Counted from the first letter of the stretch, positions 34,048-48,590 are shown. The stretch: DNA of 64,000 nucleotides from Nymphaea colorata (GCF_008831285.2 NC_045138.2:10988571-11052570); one strand, 5' to 3'. Numbers and translations are program-made. Notes: generated from the letters alone by a model not told the origin.

Positions 34048-35345
34048 TTAATCTAGATTTACTATGAAATTTGGATTTGAAAAGATAATTTGGGTCTTAT
34101 TCTAGATAAAAGAAGTGGATTGAAGATCCAGTTCAAGTCTGGAATTGTGATTTGAATCTAGAGTTGATAATGGATTATAGATTTTAGATCCATATGAGAA
34201 ATTTGGACAAAATATATCTAAAATAGAAGGGGCATCCTCTATTGGGTTCGTCTAAGTCAGGATGGCTTGAGTAGGCCCAGTTGACAAAGCTTGGGTTTGG
34301 CAAACTTTGACTGATTTTGGAAAACATGGTTCACAGTTTCAACCATGTTGAGCCAAACTTCACTAAGAATGAGCTAGAGTTGGGCCTAGGTCTATGCTTG
34401 GGTCAAAGTTAGGTTAGAATCATGCATATCTAGGTTCACTTGAACTCAGTAGAATGACCTTAGGCTAGTGCAATAGACCTAGGCAGATTCAGTTTGACAT
34501 GTTTGAAAGAGTAACAGAATTAAGCCAAGCTATATTAGGTAGATCTAGATGTGAACCCTACTGACTTCACTGATGGGCCCGCAAAGCCACCCTAGGACTA
34601 CATGTCAGCCAAATAATGTTGCATGCAGGTTAGAGTGGCACAAGAATTAAGGGAATTGGAAATATGAGCATAAAATTCAAATTCCAAGATGTCTTTTGTA
34701 AAATATAATTTGGATCATATTCTTGATAACAAAAATTGGATTGAAAATCCAAATCAAGTTCTGAAACAGTGATTCATATCTATAGTGACAACAGATTATA
34801 GATTTTTTATCCATATTGGAAATATGGACATAGAAATAGATTTGGAATAGAAGGGGGTGTCTGCTACTAGGCTCCACTAAGTCAAATTAGCTTGGACTAC
34901 ATCCAGTTGACTAAGCTTGTGCTTGATTTGGTCAAACTAAGATTGGTTTTAGAAAACATGCTTGAGTCGGGTCAAGCTTCTTGAGCACAACTTGACTAAG
35001 CCTCAGCCAAAAATGGACATGGGCTCAATTGTGCATGGGTCAAGGTTAGGCTGGAATCAGCTAGACCCAGGTTGGCCTGAGCTGAGCAGAATGACCTTGG
35101 GCTAACAAACTAGGTGCAATGGACCTGGACATATTCAATTTGATATGGCTAAGACTAACAGAACTGAGCCAAGATAACTTAGGTACAATCAGATCTGGGC
35201 CCTACTGAATTTGGCAATGGGCCCCACAAAGCCACCTTAGGACCATGTGGGCCAAATCATGTTGCATGCAGGTTAGACTGGTACAAGACTTAGGCAAATT
35301 GGAAATATGGGCATTAAATTCAAATTATAAGTTGCCTTTTGTTAT
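34048..35345. repeat. Tandem duplication, two copies with 642-bp spacing
   Basis: Copy 1 (about 34,048-34,690) and copy 2 (about 34,691-35,345) share long blocks in the same order: ATTGGAAATATG, TTGCATGCAGGTTAGA at 34,619 and 35,261, CAAAGCCACC, GAATGACCTT(A/G)GGCTA, AGATTATAGATTTT. Divergence is moderate (roughly 75-80% by eye). Many short words (TGAGCC, AAGCTTG, GGTTAG) recall 24,000-24,250, so the unit may be part of an older dispersed repeat. It has no coding potential. Confidence 0.75.
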
Positions 35346-37780
35346 AAGATGTGAAATGATCATCTTGTGCTTGGCATAGATTTATAAAAATGGCAAGGTT
35401 TTGGGCACGCCAAATGGGCTTAAGATGTGGGCCTTTTAGTTAGCTTAGGCCTCACTCAAACAGTTTGAAAAAGACTTCCCGGTTTATCTAGAAATCATGA
35501 TTTTCTAAAAAAATGTGGCTCAATTAAAATAGGGAAATAGGAAAATGCGAGATAAACTCAGAAAAGGCTTGTTTGGAAGATTCTATGTTGAGCTTCGATG
35601 AATTGAGATAGGGGGAGCCAAATCATTTAGTTTTTGGACTATTATCGATAAAAAAAAAAAGTGATTCTAACAAGTCGAGTTAAAACAAGCTCCAAACATA
35701 AATAAAAGTGAAGTGACTAATTGAATGAAGTGGATAAAGCTAGTAAACCTATAAAACTGAAATTGTTCTTCATATGTTTTAGTTGAAACTAAGCTAGGGT
35801 AGTTAAATCTACTCATGAAGAAGTTTCATTGTGCAGCAGGAGTTGTCATGGTAGAATTGGGATGATTTAATTAGACTAAGGTAGGGATAAGCTATTCTAA
35901 GTATGACTAACATGTCCTAAGCTCACTTCAAATGAGCTTAACATAGTTGAGATAGAATTGAGCTAAACCTACCAAAATAGAACTTGGATAACCTAACTAT
36001 GAGGTCTAGAGTTTACAGAACTAAAATTGTTAAGTTGTACATTGCAGGTCATTTTCATGGAACAAACTCTTTCATAGTCTTGCTTTTGCCAAAAGGAATC
36101 ATAACTTTGTTCAAGAAAGAACAAAAACTTTTGAATTAGATGAAAGTAGTAAAAGGCTAGCTACTTCTTTTACTAGAAAAATGTGGCCTTCAAAGAAGGG
36201 AACAAAATGTGAAGAGCATTTTACTAATAGGTATGTTCAATTAGAATGCAAGTATCACTAGAATAAGTATGAAGATTCCAAAATCGTTTGAATGTTCATA
36301 TGGAAACTTATACAACGTAGAAAAATATTAACATAGTACAAGTTTTAAAAAATAATAGGAAAAAAATAAACAAAAAGGTACAAGAAAAGTTTAAGGCTTG
36401 AAAGATGACAAGGCTACCAAATTTATCGCATTCAACTTTAAAGCATTTGCAAATAACACAGTCACATCTGCTCTTCCATCTTGGTGCTTATCTAGTTACC
36501 TAGGCATACATTGTGGAAGAGAATACTTGATGGTTGTGGATGAAAACCGAAACTGAAAACCCTTCATTTCTAGAAAATTTGGGTCTACTAGGCTCAATTA
36601 ACCTGGATTGAGCCAAAATGAGTCGAGATAATCACTAATAAACAAAAAAAAAAGAAAGTTACAAAATCTGAAATCCTAAAATTGAGTTAGTTGCAATCAA
36701 TTACTCTACTTGGTCCACTTATGAGGTTTTTGAAGACTTAAGGGCACAATACTAAAAATGGACTAGGATAACCTTAGGAAATTAGAGTTTCTTTATATTC
36801 TTGAGTACTAGATGCCTAACTAAGGCTGCAACGGGTTATCTTGAAGATGGCCTTAGGCTGAGGACCGCACTATTTAAAATGTGCATGCTTGGGTCAAAAT
36901 GTAATTTTGACTATGAAAAATTTTAGGATTTTTATGGAAAGGCACGAAATTACAAGCCTAAAAAGCCATGATCTCCAACAACACATTGTGTTGCTTTACG
37001 CGAGTCCTTACAAAAGAAAATCAATGTCATGCTAACAATTTACTGAGTGCATGAAGTTTGTTGGGAGGTGCATGATTTGTATGTAAATACCTTCTATTTA
37101 TTACATATTTATATGCATACTAATGTCCATCTTTAGTTGTTTTATTTTGTAGATACCTATTTAGGTTAAAAAGTTATTCATACAATAGAAGCCAAGCGCA
37201 AGGTTTGATTGCAGCAAGTTATTTGGCAAATGGATGTTTGACATCATGCTCTACATATTGTTAGGATATAGAGATAAGATTCAATACGCTAGAAATGAAT
37301 GCTGGAGAAGTTATTACAGATCCAGAAGATGAAATCAGTGTAACTCGAGTGGATCTTCCATTAAGCAAATTGAGTTGATAATTCTGGACACATGAACCTC
37401 TTGAATTATTCAATCATAAAGCAATGGAACCATATGTTGAATAAGAATATGAGTTGCACTATGTGTATGTTAATTTTTGCGTTAGATATACATTCAACAA
37501 GCTAATGTACATGTACCTATAGGGACCACTTGAGGCAAGTTAGGTGCCAATTATCCAAAAGACCCTTTGACTTTGAGTGAGTTCATTAAACATGTCCATA
37601 TTAGTTTGAAAATCATGCACGTTTGAGTACTTTACAAGTGAGATAACATGACCTACTAAATTATGTTTACTACCTCATATTCTTGTACCTTTAATTTATG
37701 ACAGATTCATCAACTACATGACAATTGATGTTATGAAATTCCAAATAATATTGTTTGGTAGTTGAAATTTCCTAATAAAA
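35346..37780. other. Gene-free stretch
   Basis: No gene is supported. The part from about 37,140 may belong to the same decayed CACTA element as the next feature: on the plus strand a broken frame reads TDPEDEISVTRVDLPLS. That match is too weak to count alone. Confidence 0.4.
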
Positions 37781-37818
37781 ATGCATGATATATAAAGGTT
37801 TAGAGGTTAGCTGTAGTG

Positions 37819-38172
37819 AGAAGTTGAAATATGTTTTATTCAAATGTGAATGGTTCAGCTTACCTAGTTTACATGAATAGGATATCAAACAAGAGAAATT
37901 TGCTTCACATGCATCAACATTGACTTTAGTAATATGAAAGCTGAACCTTTCATGCTAGCATCCCAAGTACATGAAGTTTTTCATATAGAAGACCCAACAG
38001 ACAATAATTGACATGATATCACTACAACAATGCCTATAAATATGTATGATATCCTTGTGAGAGAAGTTGTTGAAGATTCTAATAATTATGATATGGATCT
38101 CCACAATTCAACAAGTTTTGCAACTGATAATGTTGATGATCATGTACCTTTGATTAGAGATAATGTGCAACA
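37819..38172 (+). pseudogene. Relic of CACTA (En/Spm) transposon protein, DUF4216-like
   Basis: The plus strand reads KYVLFKCEWF, then after stops and a frameshift EPFMLASQVHEVFHIEDPTDNN-stop-HDITTTMPINMYD. Plant CACTA transposase-associated proteins carry V.LFKC.WF followed by EPF.LASQA.QVFY..DP...W..V, the region called DUF4216. Here the conserved tryptophan codon has become TGA. The next ~100 bases stay open (VREVVEDSNNYDMD...). Ends of the element were not found. Confidence 0.65.
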
Positions 38173-39591
38173 ACCCAACCCATACCGAACTTAGGTCCCT
38201 GGTCTGACATGTCCCAACCTGCTCCCTAGTAGCTTCAGTTCTGACTTAAAAAGGCTATGAACCAGGACAACCAACTATTTAACAACCCCTTCATAAGACC
38301 TTGAATAACTCTCATAATCTCAGACTTCTCAAATTGTGGCATTACAATCCACCTCTCTTAAGGCACATGCATCCAAGTTGGGACCCTAGTCTCAGTGTTA
38401 AATCATGCTATGATTACCACTATAACAACCCGACCCATATTGGGCATAACATGATATGCAAGAACCTCAATAATAATTGGTATTGTTTATTAATATTGAT
38501 TGTTTACTTGTGCCCTAAGCATATATTCAATCCATTATATGTAAATATTTTTGAAATTTTTTACTTTGAATATTTTGTTTTTTGTTTTTTGCATTTTATT
38601 TAGAACAAGTTCTTTTTCTAACACTATGCTCAACAGTTTGTTGTTTAAAGATAGCTAACTAGTGACAATTTGTAGTATCTTCTGATAGCACGGAGATGAC
38701 ATGAAATGTAGGTACTTCTTCAAGTGGCAATTCAATTATTTTGAATGTCTCCTACTTAATAAGGTATTTAAGTTGCTTTTTGCTACTTCTTTCCATAGCA
38801 TCCCCAACTAGAAACACTCATAGTTTGACTCAAGCATTGGTCACTACAAAGTTGAACTCAGGCAAAAGGTACAAGCTCCATGCAAAACAAACATGATCAG
38901 CCAATAGGCCAAGAAGGGCAGTAGCTTTCTTCATGCATTAAAACATTGCACTACAACAATTTAGGGATATAGTATCTCTTAGTTTTAATGTGTTACCACT
39001 CATAAAATACTTTCATGTTACTAAAAGTAGGGCTGAGAATTGAATATTTCCTGCCAACCTCCTTTTGATTTTCTATGTTTGCTCCTCTCTCTCCTCCTTC
39101 CCTTAACAAAAACGTCTCTCAAGAAGATCTCTCTCTCTCTGCCCCCTTCCCACAACATCAGCCATACACCCAGCATCACCGTCGAAGCTACTTTTCGCCA
39201 GTTGTTCACATCATAGGGTTGCCATTTTGTTGAACAACTTTTCTCTTTCTCTCATTCTTCAAATTCCAAGGGCATCCTCAATCATCTGCCTACCGTTTAG
39301 GGACTGCATTTCATGTTCCTTTATTGACATAGAATGAGTAGAGATAATACATAGTTCTCTACCTTTCCCACATTTCTTGTCTGAACCTTGATTTTCATGT
39401 CACTTTTTGTGTCCTCATTTTTGTTGCAAAAATGTTGCTCCTCTTTCAACAGCAATCACCTTTGAGCTCCTCCATTTCTTTCTACCAGTCAAGCCTCTTC
39501 TTTCGGTAATCCACTCCATCACACACCCAACGGGAGCTTAGGATAACAGTTTTGGGTGAGTCTTGCTCTCCAACATCTTAAATGAGGCATA

Positions 39592-39594
<3 letters not shown>
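38173..39594. other. Gene-free stretch
   Basis: No recognisable coding sequence. The 100-codon plus-strand frame at 38,301-38,603 is AT-driven and has no domain. A pyrimidine-rich CTCTCTCT patch at about 39,130 precedes the long CT microsatellite. Confidence 0.4.

Positions 39595-39637
<43 letters not shown>
39595..39637. repeat. (CT)n microsatellite
   Basis: About 21 perfect CT units. Confidence 0.95.
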
Positions 39638-39640
<3 letters not shown>

Positions 39641-40648
39641 GGTGTTTCACTTATTTTTATTGTTAATTTGTTTCCTTTATATTGGGCATTAGGAATACAA
39701 GGATGCTGATGAGTTGTATTTGGAAAGCGACGCAATCAAACAGCTTCTAATTGATTTTCCCTTCAAACAAGTCATAAAATTGCATTTTATCATTATAAAA
39801 GCACCAAAAGAGTATGGCATGTGTTATCACCCTAAATTTTTCCAAAAAGGGGTGTATTTCATTTGCATTCAAATCTTAATTATTTCATCTGGGTTTAATA
39901 CCAGGGCCTTAAGCCCAATCCCATACCCAAGATAAATTTGTGACTATTCAATCCAAAATGAATTTCTAAACCCTTGTTTGAAACCAAACACAAAATTCAA
40001 ATTCAAAACTCAACTTCAGACGTGAGATTCAAATCAAAAATCCAACTCTTGGATCCAAATTGGATCCAAAATCAAAGCCTAGATCCAAATCAAGCATTTC
40101 AAACTTAAAATCCAAAATTGAGATCAAAACAACAAAATTTGATAAGCGCTATACTCGCATGCAAAGACCATTCTTTTGTTTTATGTTTCGTTCTCGCCCC
40201 AGGATGTATTTTAGAGTCTAAATCATTCAAAACGGAGTCGGCCACCCATTTATAATGAAAACATTTTTTTACACATTTTAAATAAAAAATTATGCTTCTT
40301 ATAAAAGCAATCTTTTTTTATTCATTTTATTTGAATTTATTTTGTTGTTTTAAAAAAAATCGCAAGTCGCGCGAGACCACATGGCTCACAGCCACTCCCG
40401 TGCGCAAATGCATGTAAGAGCCCCCATTTTAATGGAAAACCACCCAAAGGGGCAGTTTTGGCTTGGCTGGGTGGGCATTAGCCCTGCCTACACTCCAAAG
40501 GGGTACTTGCAGGGATAGTGGCCAATCCCACTTAGTCAAAGCCTATTCTAAAAAAAATTAAATTTATTCAAAAATATTTAAAATTCGTATGAAAATCTTG
40601 TCAAATTAAAAAAAAAATCAAACTTTGAGTTTTGGCTCCAAAACTCCC

Positions 40649-40655
40649 TATAAAT
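40649..40655 (+). promoter_or_regulatory. TATA box, probably of an LTR promoter
   Basis: TATAAAT sits in CTCCCTATAAATGCCCCC, followed ~90-120 bp downstream by pyrimidine-rich leader-like sequence. No gene begins downstream, so an LTR promoter is the likely explanation. Confidence 0.4.
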
Positions 40656-41692
40656 GCCCCCACAATCTTCCCTTTCAGGCATGAGTTCACCCTTGAGGAA
40701 CTTTCAGTGTTTTGTCACTTGAAGTTTTGAGTTTTTCCTTAGCTTTTCTCTCCATTTCTCTCTTCTTCTCTTCTTCTTCTCCAACCTTGAAAACAAGCTT
40801 CTCCTAGCTCAAACTCTTCAAGCGAGTACGAACAGATCTCTTGAGGAGATATCCTCATCATCTTCAAGTTTCATCCTAGGCAACCCTAAGATCATTCAAA
40901 TGAAGAGGTTCATTCTTCTCAATTCCTCTTACCACCTTCCCATGACCATGCAAGGAAGCTCAAATGATTTCCTATCCGAAATCAAAACTACATCTTGAGT
41001 GTATTGGGAGTATAAGCAAAGCGAAATAAATTCTATTTCTTCATTTATCTCCAAAAATATGCTTGTTATATTGCTTACTCATCATTTATGATTAAAATGA
41101 TGTTTATGTTTGATGTATTAATTTTCCTTAATTGATGAGCAAATGTACTAAAGCGAGAAAGAGTGTTTGGGGTTGGGACTTCTTCATTTTTATATTGATT
41201 TTTAAGGTTTGGACTTGTCCAACCTGGGAAAGTCATTCACAAATTTGTACATGTTAAAGTGCATCTTCATGTTATTCTCACACTTAGTTTCTTTCTTAAT
41301 CACCCGATTAATAACCCCAATGAGTGTTTTATTATGTTTCTCTCTATTCCATGTATGTTTGATTTTCTTCCATACCCAACGGTAGAAGAATTCAATTTTC
41401 TTGTAATAATTGTGGTTTTTATGTTCACATACAAAAATATTTAGAATCATGTTTTCTAAAAGATTTTTGAATGCAAAAACCTCCTTTAATGAGGTCTTGA
41501 AGACTTAGCCTAGGCTCTTGCATGAGTCCAAGTTCCTCTTCAGCCTACATAAAAATCAAAGTCGGATATTTTTAAGTTATTTCTTGATTTCGATTCTCAT
41601 GAAAACATATACGTATATACATGTTATATATATATACGTGCACATTATTATTTCTTTTTGTCATTCTCTCTTTATGATTTAACCATTCTCTC

Positions 41693-41693
<1 letters not shown>

Positions 41694-41728
<35 letters not shown>
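41694..41728. repeat. (TA)n microsatellite
   Basis: About 17 TA units. A second, shorter run lies at about 41,827-41,845. Confidence 0.95.
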
Positions 41729-41730
<2 letters not shown>

Positions 41731-42620
41731 CATTGTAAAATCTTTATCTCTCTTTCTAAAATCTTCTTTTCCCTCTCTATTTGATATAAACTTCCTCTTT
41801 GCAAGCTTTCATATACGTATCCACACGTATATATATATATATATAATTATGTACATGTATATGTAGCTCTCTCTTTTTCAAATCTTTTGTTTTGTGATTT
41901 TTAAAATCTCTTTGTCTCTTCATTTTTTCCTCTTTCTCTCTATGAAAATTTTTCATCTTCTCCATTCTTTTAAATATTTTTCTCCATGATGACTTCACCA
42001 AGATTAAAAACTCAAATAATGACCCAATATTGGAATTCTACAACATCATTCCATTTTCAAAAACTTTTCTCTTTTCATAAAAATTATGGCAATAAACAAA
42101 AATGAGAAGCTTAGATGTATGTGACGGTAGAAATGTGTTTAGATGAATGTAGTGGTAGGAATGAATCATGTAGGATTAATGCATTCAGACTACGAATGAT
42201 CACAAGCACATCTTTTAAAGAACTTGAGCAAGATGAGATGGAACTCTAACTAGGTAGCAACTGAATTAGAGCAAAGTCCCAAACCTACTTAAAGTTTTAA
42301 GAGAACACTCAATCCTCTTCAAAAGTAATTTCCCAAGCTTTCCAAATGGTATTTGTAAATATTTCTCAATTCAAAATTTCTCAAATCAAAATGTTTTACA
42401 CTCTCAAGTGATTCTTAAAAAACTTTCTCAAAAAATTGAAACATCAAATTTTCAACATTTTTTCAAACACAACACCACATTTAGAATGAAAAAGATGTTT
42501 ATGCCAAAGTGAAATGCATAAAAAATAAGCATAGCCCTTGGATTGGTTACCCCCGATAAAGACACCAGAAACGGTCGATCCTCATACTGACAGGCGAGTC
42601 CCTTTCTCTCTCATTTCAAA

Positions 42621-45185
42621 ACAAAACCTCATTTTTTTGGATCCCTCCCAAAACCAAAATTTTTTTGGGATGCAAATAGTATGGGATCTAAAGTCTCTTT
42701 TTTGTTTCTTAAATTGGTTTCTTATCACATTGTTTATTGCTTAATAAGAATTATATTCCTTTATTGTACCATTTATATTCTGCTCTACATTTATTACTTT
42801 CTTTTGTTTCGCTTAGTTGTTCCCTATGTGATAATAGGGATAGTGACGATTAGCATATAGATTAACTGAATTCTTAAAGCTTTACGGAAGACAAAGCGTT
42901 CTCTTGAGCATTTAGTATCATCTGCCATTTTTATAATATATTTGTTTTCATTTAAATCTCAAGTTTGCTTTCTATCATAGATTTGTCTTAGGGTTGTATA
43001 GTGAAAAGTGATTTTTAATCTCCAAGCCTTTTTGTTTGGATGTTGACTATTTTAGTGAATGTTGTTTCTTATGGATGAAATCTGGTTTTGGTTCTCATAT
43101 GCCAATTTAAATATTGGTCTAATTGTAAAAGCTAGAAAAAGTCAGTATACATGTGGGAAAGATAGAGTGTTTTGTTTATATTTTTGTACTTCATGCATAT
43201 TTGAACCATACGAATGTTGAATCATAGATTCTGATCTTTTTTATCTATACTTTTGGACATTAGTTGCACTTTGGGACTGTATTTGGCTAGTAAAAAATGT
43301 GGAATGTGCTCATGTCAACTTATATTTACCGACTGCATGTAACTCATGTCAACATAATAGGAAGTTTAAGAAAGATAAAGAATGCTTCGTTTGCATTTTA
43401 GAATGTTTGGGGAATGCATGAGTTAGAAATCTTGAAGCCTGTTTGCTAAAAACAAAAATTTCGAGTTCATGGTCTTCAATTTTCAAGTGTCTTGTGTATC
43501 TTACAGCACAAATGACAAAAATCTCTGTTGTCTGGTTGAAGAGCATCTTAGTATTCTAAGTTTCACAGATGCAAGTGCAAACTACAAGATTGCTATTAGT
43601 TCAGTTACTATGTTCATTTTGCTATTGTCTTGCTTTTGGTGTATGTGCTTTGCACATTAATTGTGTTTGTATAGATAGGAGGCAAGCTACTTCGTCAATG
43701 CAACTTGAATTACTATTTTCCTAGATATTTCATCTCATATTCAAGTCTTCCTAGTTTCATCTTTTTCATCAAATCCATGAAAGTGCCCAGCTGGTGCTTT
43801 TTTTTTCATTCTTCACTGGTGATCAACTTCAATGAGAGATGCAATTAAAAGTTTCACATGATCAAAATATGCTTTATTATCCAGCAAAAGTTAGCATATG
43901 AAACAAAAAATTGATAGCTTTTATTTGCTATTTTCCTTTATTGGTATCATGGAGTTTCAGGTCAATCATTTTGGTTTAAGAAAAAGCTTGTGTTTTCAAT
44001 TAATAAGTCCTGAACTGCAAATGCTCTTTGTAATCAAGGAAACATGGGCTTCAAAAGTGTGGTACTTCTTAATATGATGATCAGGATGTAGCTATGTATA
44101 TGACTACATTTCATGTGAAAGATTCTTGTATCAATCATTGGTCATGAATTGACAACCTGGCTGATTTTCTACAACAACATCAATGACCTTCCTGCCAGTG
44201 ACTCAGATGTGTTGTCTCAAGGCAATCTTAAAAAGTAAGAAGGCATGCAAGGCTTGGTATTTTTTTTTATTTTAATGTAGAGACATTCATCATTTTTCAA
44301 AATGGACACACATTTCTTGTATCATTTTAGTCAGTTTTTGCATGTATATCTGGCAATTTTTTCTTGTGTTTTGTACACTTGTTTAGATCACATAGATTCA
44401 TTAGTTCACTATTTTGGTGTGTTATTTATCAAGATGGAGTGCATAGTGATGGTGGAGAATCTAAAATATTTATATTCTACTGCATCTTGTGTTTAGTATA
44501 TGTAACGTGGGTAAGCAGCTCCCATATGGTATCATGATCTTGATTTCTCTTAAGTTTTAGCTATGGAACTGAAAAGACCGATAAAATACTCTGCTTTTAA
44601 ATTAGTTGTCTAACACATTCAATTAGATTCATTGTACACTTTGGGGGTTCTAGCTGGTTGCTGCCACTCAACTTTGCACTCACCGGCCCACTACACCTTG
44701 ACACACTCAATAACCTTGTATGAAACATCTCTATCCATCTTTGCTTTTTCTACCTAATGTCTAAGGATAGCTCTTAGAAAGTTAACTACAACTCTTTGTT
44801 CCTCTCTATTTGTTTTGGCTGATGTGATGTTAAAGTTACAAACATGTTGTTTTTATTTTAAGAAAAAATATGAAAAAAATTGTGATGGTTGCATTTGGAA
44901 AGCAAAGAAATTCTTCTGTTATGATGGGTTATACATCTGTTGAGTTCCTGCCAACATTAATGTTCTTTAGGTGGTACTTTTCCCAGTTGTCCTGATGGTG
45001 TTATAGAAACTTCCACCAATCTCTGTTAAGCATCTAAAGAACAATGGATCTACAACCATGGTAGATTTGGTAAAGACACTTGACAGACTTGACTATATAG
45101 GCACTTTAGAACTACCAATGATTTTGAATTGTATTGCATGTACTGAACATTTTACATGAAAGTAAATCATTCAATACATTAACAG
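42621..45185. other. Gene-free stretch
   Basis: AT-rich, with several open frames of 63-68 codons and no domain or splice structure that I can support. Confidence 0.4.
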
Positions 45186-45191
45186 CTGGTG

Positions 45192-45583
<392 letters not shown>

Positions 45584-48500
45584 GACCATTGCCACAAACA
45601 TGTCAATATATAAGTTTCTTTTCTACTTACTACTTGCTATATGAAAAGGTAATGAGTTACCTTTACACATGTGACAACTAGAATGCCTATTAGCTTTCAT
45701 TTCCTCACTAAGGCTACTATGAGAAATGACGATTTTGTAGACAAGCTTTTTAACAAATAGCTTCCATGATGACCTAACCAATAATGTCAAAGGCTCTACT
45801 TATTCCACTAAGAGACATAAGAACACAACTGCATAACACCAGAGTTTCGTTATGAAAGATGGTTGGGATCTTCTTAAAATGCATATATATTGTATTGTCA
45901 TATCCCTTCTGTGATATCTTGTTTGTGTGTGAGTCCTTGACCTACACAGGCAAAGGAGTGAATTTAATTTGAAGTGTAATTATCATCAATTCGTTTGAAA
46001 ATCAAAACAGTATTTTTTTTTATATGAGGAACATGAAGGAAATTAGAGTATGAGATTAGAGGGGAATATAGGAATGGCATATTTTCTAATATGAGTGACA
46101 AGGCGTGTGATCAGTTCCATCACAAATGACTACACAACTCTTACTAATGTAAAGGTTGACTGTTTACCTGCATCACCTATGATATAGGTTGTTGTCCCAT
46201 GATGAGCAAATTACTTCCCATGATCGTTCTATCTCATATTCAACTCAACAAGAGCAAACAGCGGGCAGCAACTTTCTTTGTTGGCATTATTTGCATTAGA
46301 CAGAAACTTCTTGACTTGTAAAGAAATGACTATCCTATTACATTCAAAGCCTAGCTCTTCATATATGGGAGAGCAGGTAGCAAAAAAATGACGATCATAT
46401 TTTCTTCATTGCCTAATACACTCAAGAATACACTCAAGTCATGTTGCACCAAATCATTGTTAGCGATTGCACATCCTGCAATATGTAACCTGGTCTATAA
46501 TCGCCCTCATCTGGTAACTGATAAGTATAGCATTTTCCTAAGAATCTAATACTCCCTCTTAAAGAATGTAATGAACACCTGAAAAAAATGAGGATGTGAC
46601 AGAATTAACTTCTTCCAAAGTTGTATGGTAGATCAGTCATCTAGTATCAATGCAAGGACATCGTAAGATAGTGTGGAGGTAATGTATGCAGCAACTGATT
46701 GATCTTTCTTTTGCTAGTTAAGATATTCAGGATTTTGACATATCTAACAGATGTCCCCCATTTTTTATTTTTTTCCTTACAAGTGACAATCTTTGGTAGG
46801 ATTGAATTCTTCTTTCCTTGAGGCCAAGGGTACCTTTATTCCTTATAAAAGAAATACATACTTTTTCTAACTCAAATGAAATTCAATTTTCTGAAATGGC
46901 TACATTTGGAGGAGATGCCACATTGAGAGAGAAAACCAAAGAGAATCTGAAGCATCAAGAAAATTGAAATTTGAAAGCATGAGTGATGTAGAGCCAATCA
47001 GATCTAATTGGATTGGATCCATTTAGTTGGATTCATTTAGTTGCTCTCATTTGTTAATTATTGAGTTTAGACCTTTCTAACTGTCATCTTGTTGAATTTT
47101 CTATTATGGATCTAAGATCCATTTGTTAGGTGGCCCTATTTAAGGACATGATTTATTCATTTGAGATTAGTGAAGCAGATGCAAATTGTCACCTTTGGCT
47201 GTTTGGGTCGGTAGCGATGTCACTAGCTGTTCTTTGTCTCCCATGTAGCACTACCCAACTGTGTCTCCCATGTAGCACTAACCAACTGAGAGATGTTACT
47301 ATTCAATCCCTTTCTGTTTGTATGGAAGCCTTACACTAGGACCCACCAGAGTAATATTTTTGCCAGTGGCTCCCCTCCCATTCATGGTGAAGGGCAGCAA
47401 GGAATGACCCGCAAGGGCAGTACTCCTACCGGTTGCCACCTTGGGGGTGATGGCTTTCAAGGGTGCAATGCTTTTATTACCGAATCGGAAGAAGTCGTAG
47501 AGCTGTGCTTGACCACTATGTTTAGCAAGTTTGTTTCCTTGGCAGAAAGGGCACGAGTATCAATAGGCTCCACTAGGGAGTCAACCTGAGAGTAGTTTAG
47601 GACTGATTTGGGCATCTAAAATATGGGTTTTGGGGTTTTTAAAGTAGTTTTGAGTCCACCTATTCAGTCCAAACCTAGCGCCTTTAGCTTCTGACTTAGG
47701 TTCACTCCTGGGTCCAATTCCAAGCTTGTTTTTGGTTTGAAATATTGATCCCAGAACATTCCAAACTCAAATTGAATGTGCATGGTGCCTTGAGTTGATT
47801 TTGGGTCGGTCCAAACCAGATTCCTCACATGTGGACCTTAGATTGATGAACCTTGCCCTTAATCCCCAAAGCTCGGTCCATAATCCTCCTACCTATCCTA
47901 ATTTGGATCCAATGTCTACTTTAGGTGATGTCCCAAATCAGGTCCGAACCGGATCCAAATTAAAATGCCAATCCAAACCTTTGATCTAGCTACACAATGT
48001 AAACACATATTCAAACCTTCAATCTACCTAAACCTTGAATTTTATTCCAAACCAAAACCCAAACCTACATTCCACTCCTTACCCAGATGCCCCATCCCAG
48101 CCTAGTCTACATCTAGGCCAAACCAAACTCCAAATGTCCATCCCTCACCACCCACTAAACCCAACACCTCATACTGAGTAGGACCATCTCAAGCCACCCA
48201 TGCTGACCCGTATTTTGTGGGATTTGTAGGGGAAAGCCTTAGGAGCATAGGTACCATATAACTCAAGCACGCCTACAAGTTAGGATTGATGGTCAACAAT
48301 TACAACAGAATACCGACCAAGGAGACAAGTAAATTGAATTTTGTCAAAAGGACATATAGGGAGTGCCTCGAGTTTTGCTAGAGGACCCAACCTGCCTCAA
48401 AATACACTACTGAATGACACTACATGCCATTATGCATTAGGATTGTGGAGATTGAGAGCTAACAAGTCACCAAATATATTTTTTTTATATATTCACTTCT

Positions 48501-48590
48501 TTATTTTTTATGTTTTTAATTGTATTACGGTAAAGACGATAGAGAAGATCAATAGCTCTCCCTGAAAATAATGCAAGAGTCTCATACATT
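45584..48590. other. Gene-free stretch
   Basis: No gene recognised. At 47,231-47,290 the phrase GTCTCCCATGTAGCACTA is repeated 29 bp apart. The 98-codon plus frame at 47,293-47,589 has no domain that I recognise. From about 47,600 the text is rich in CCAAACC and GGATCCAAAT words, as in old repeats. Confidence 0.35.

Larger units (their letters stand above)
39822..42620 (+). mobile_element. Possible Ty3/gypsy solo LTR or LTR fragment
   Basis: The stretch starts TGTTATCACCC and contains a TATA box in a GC-rich promoter-like setting (CCCTATAAATGCCCCC, TATAAAT at 40,649-40,655). It finishes with GGTTACCCCCGATAAAGACACC, a phrase repeated at 25,125-25,150. Long LTRs of plant Ty3/gypsy elements have this layout: 5' TG, TATA box about one third in, and a GGTTACCC-type region near the 3' end. 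No primer-binding site, polypurine tract or target duplication was found, and the interior (41,590-42,530) carries TA and CT simple repeats. Boundaries are tentative. Confidence 0.35.
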
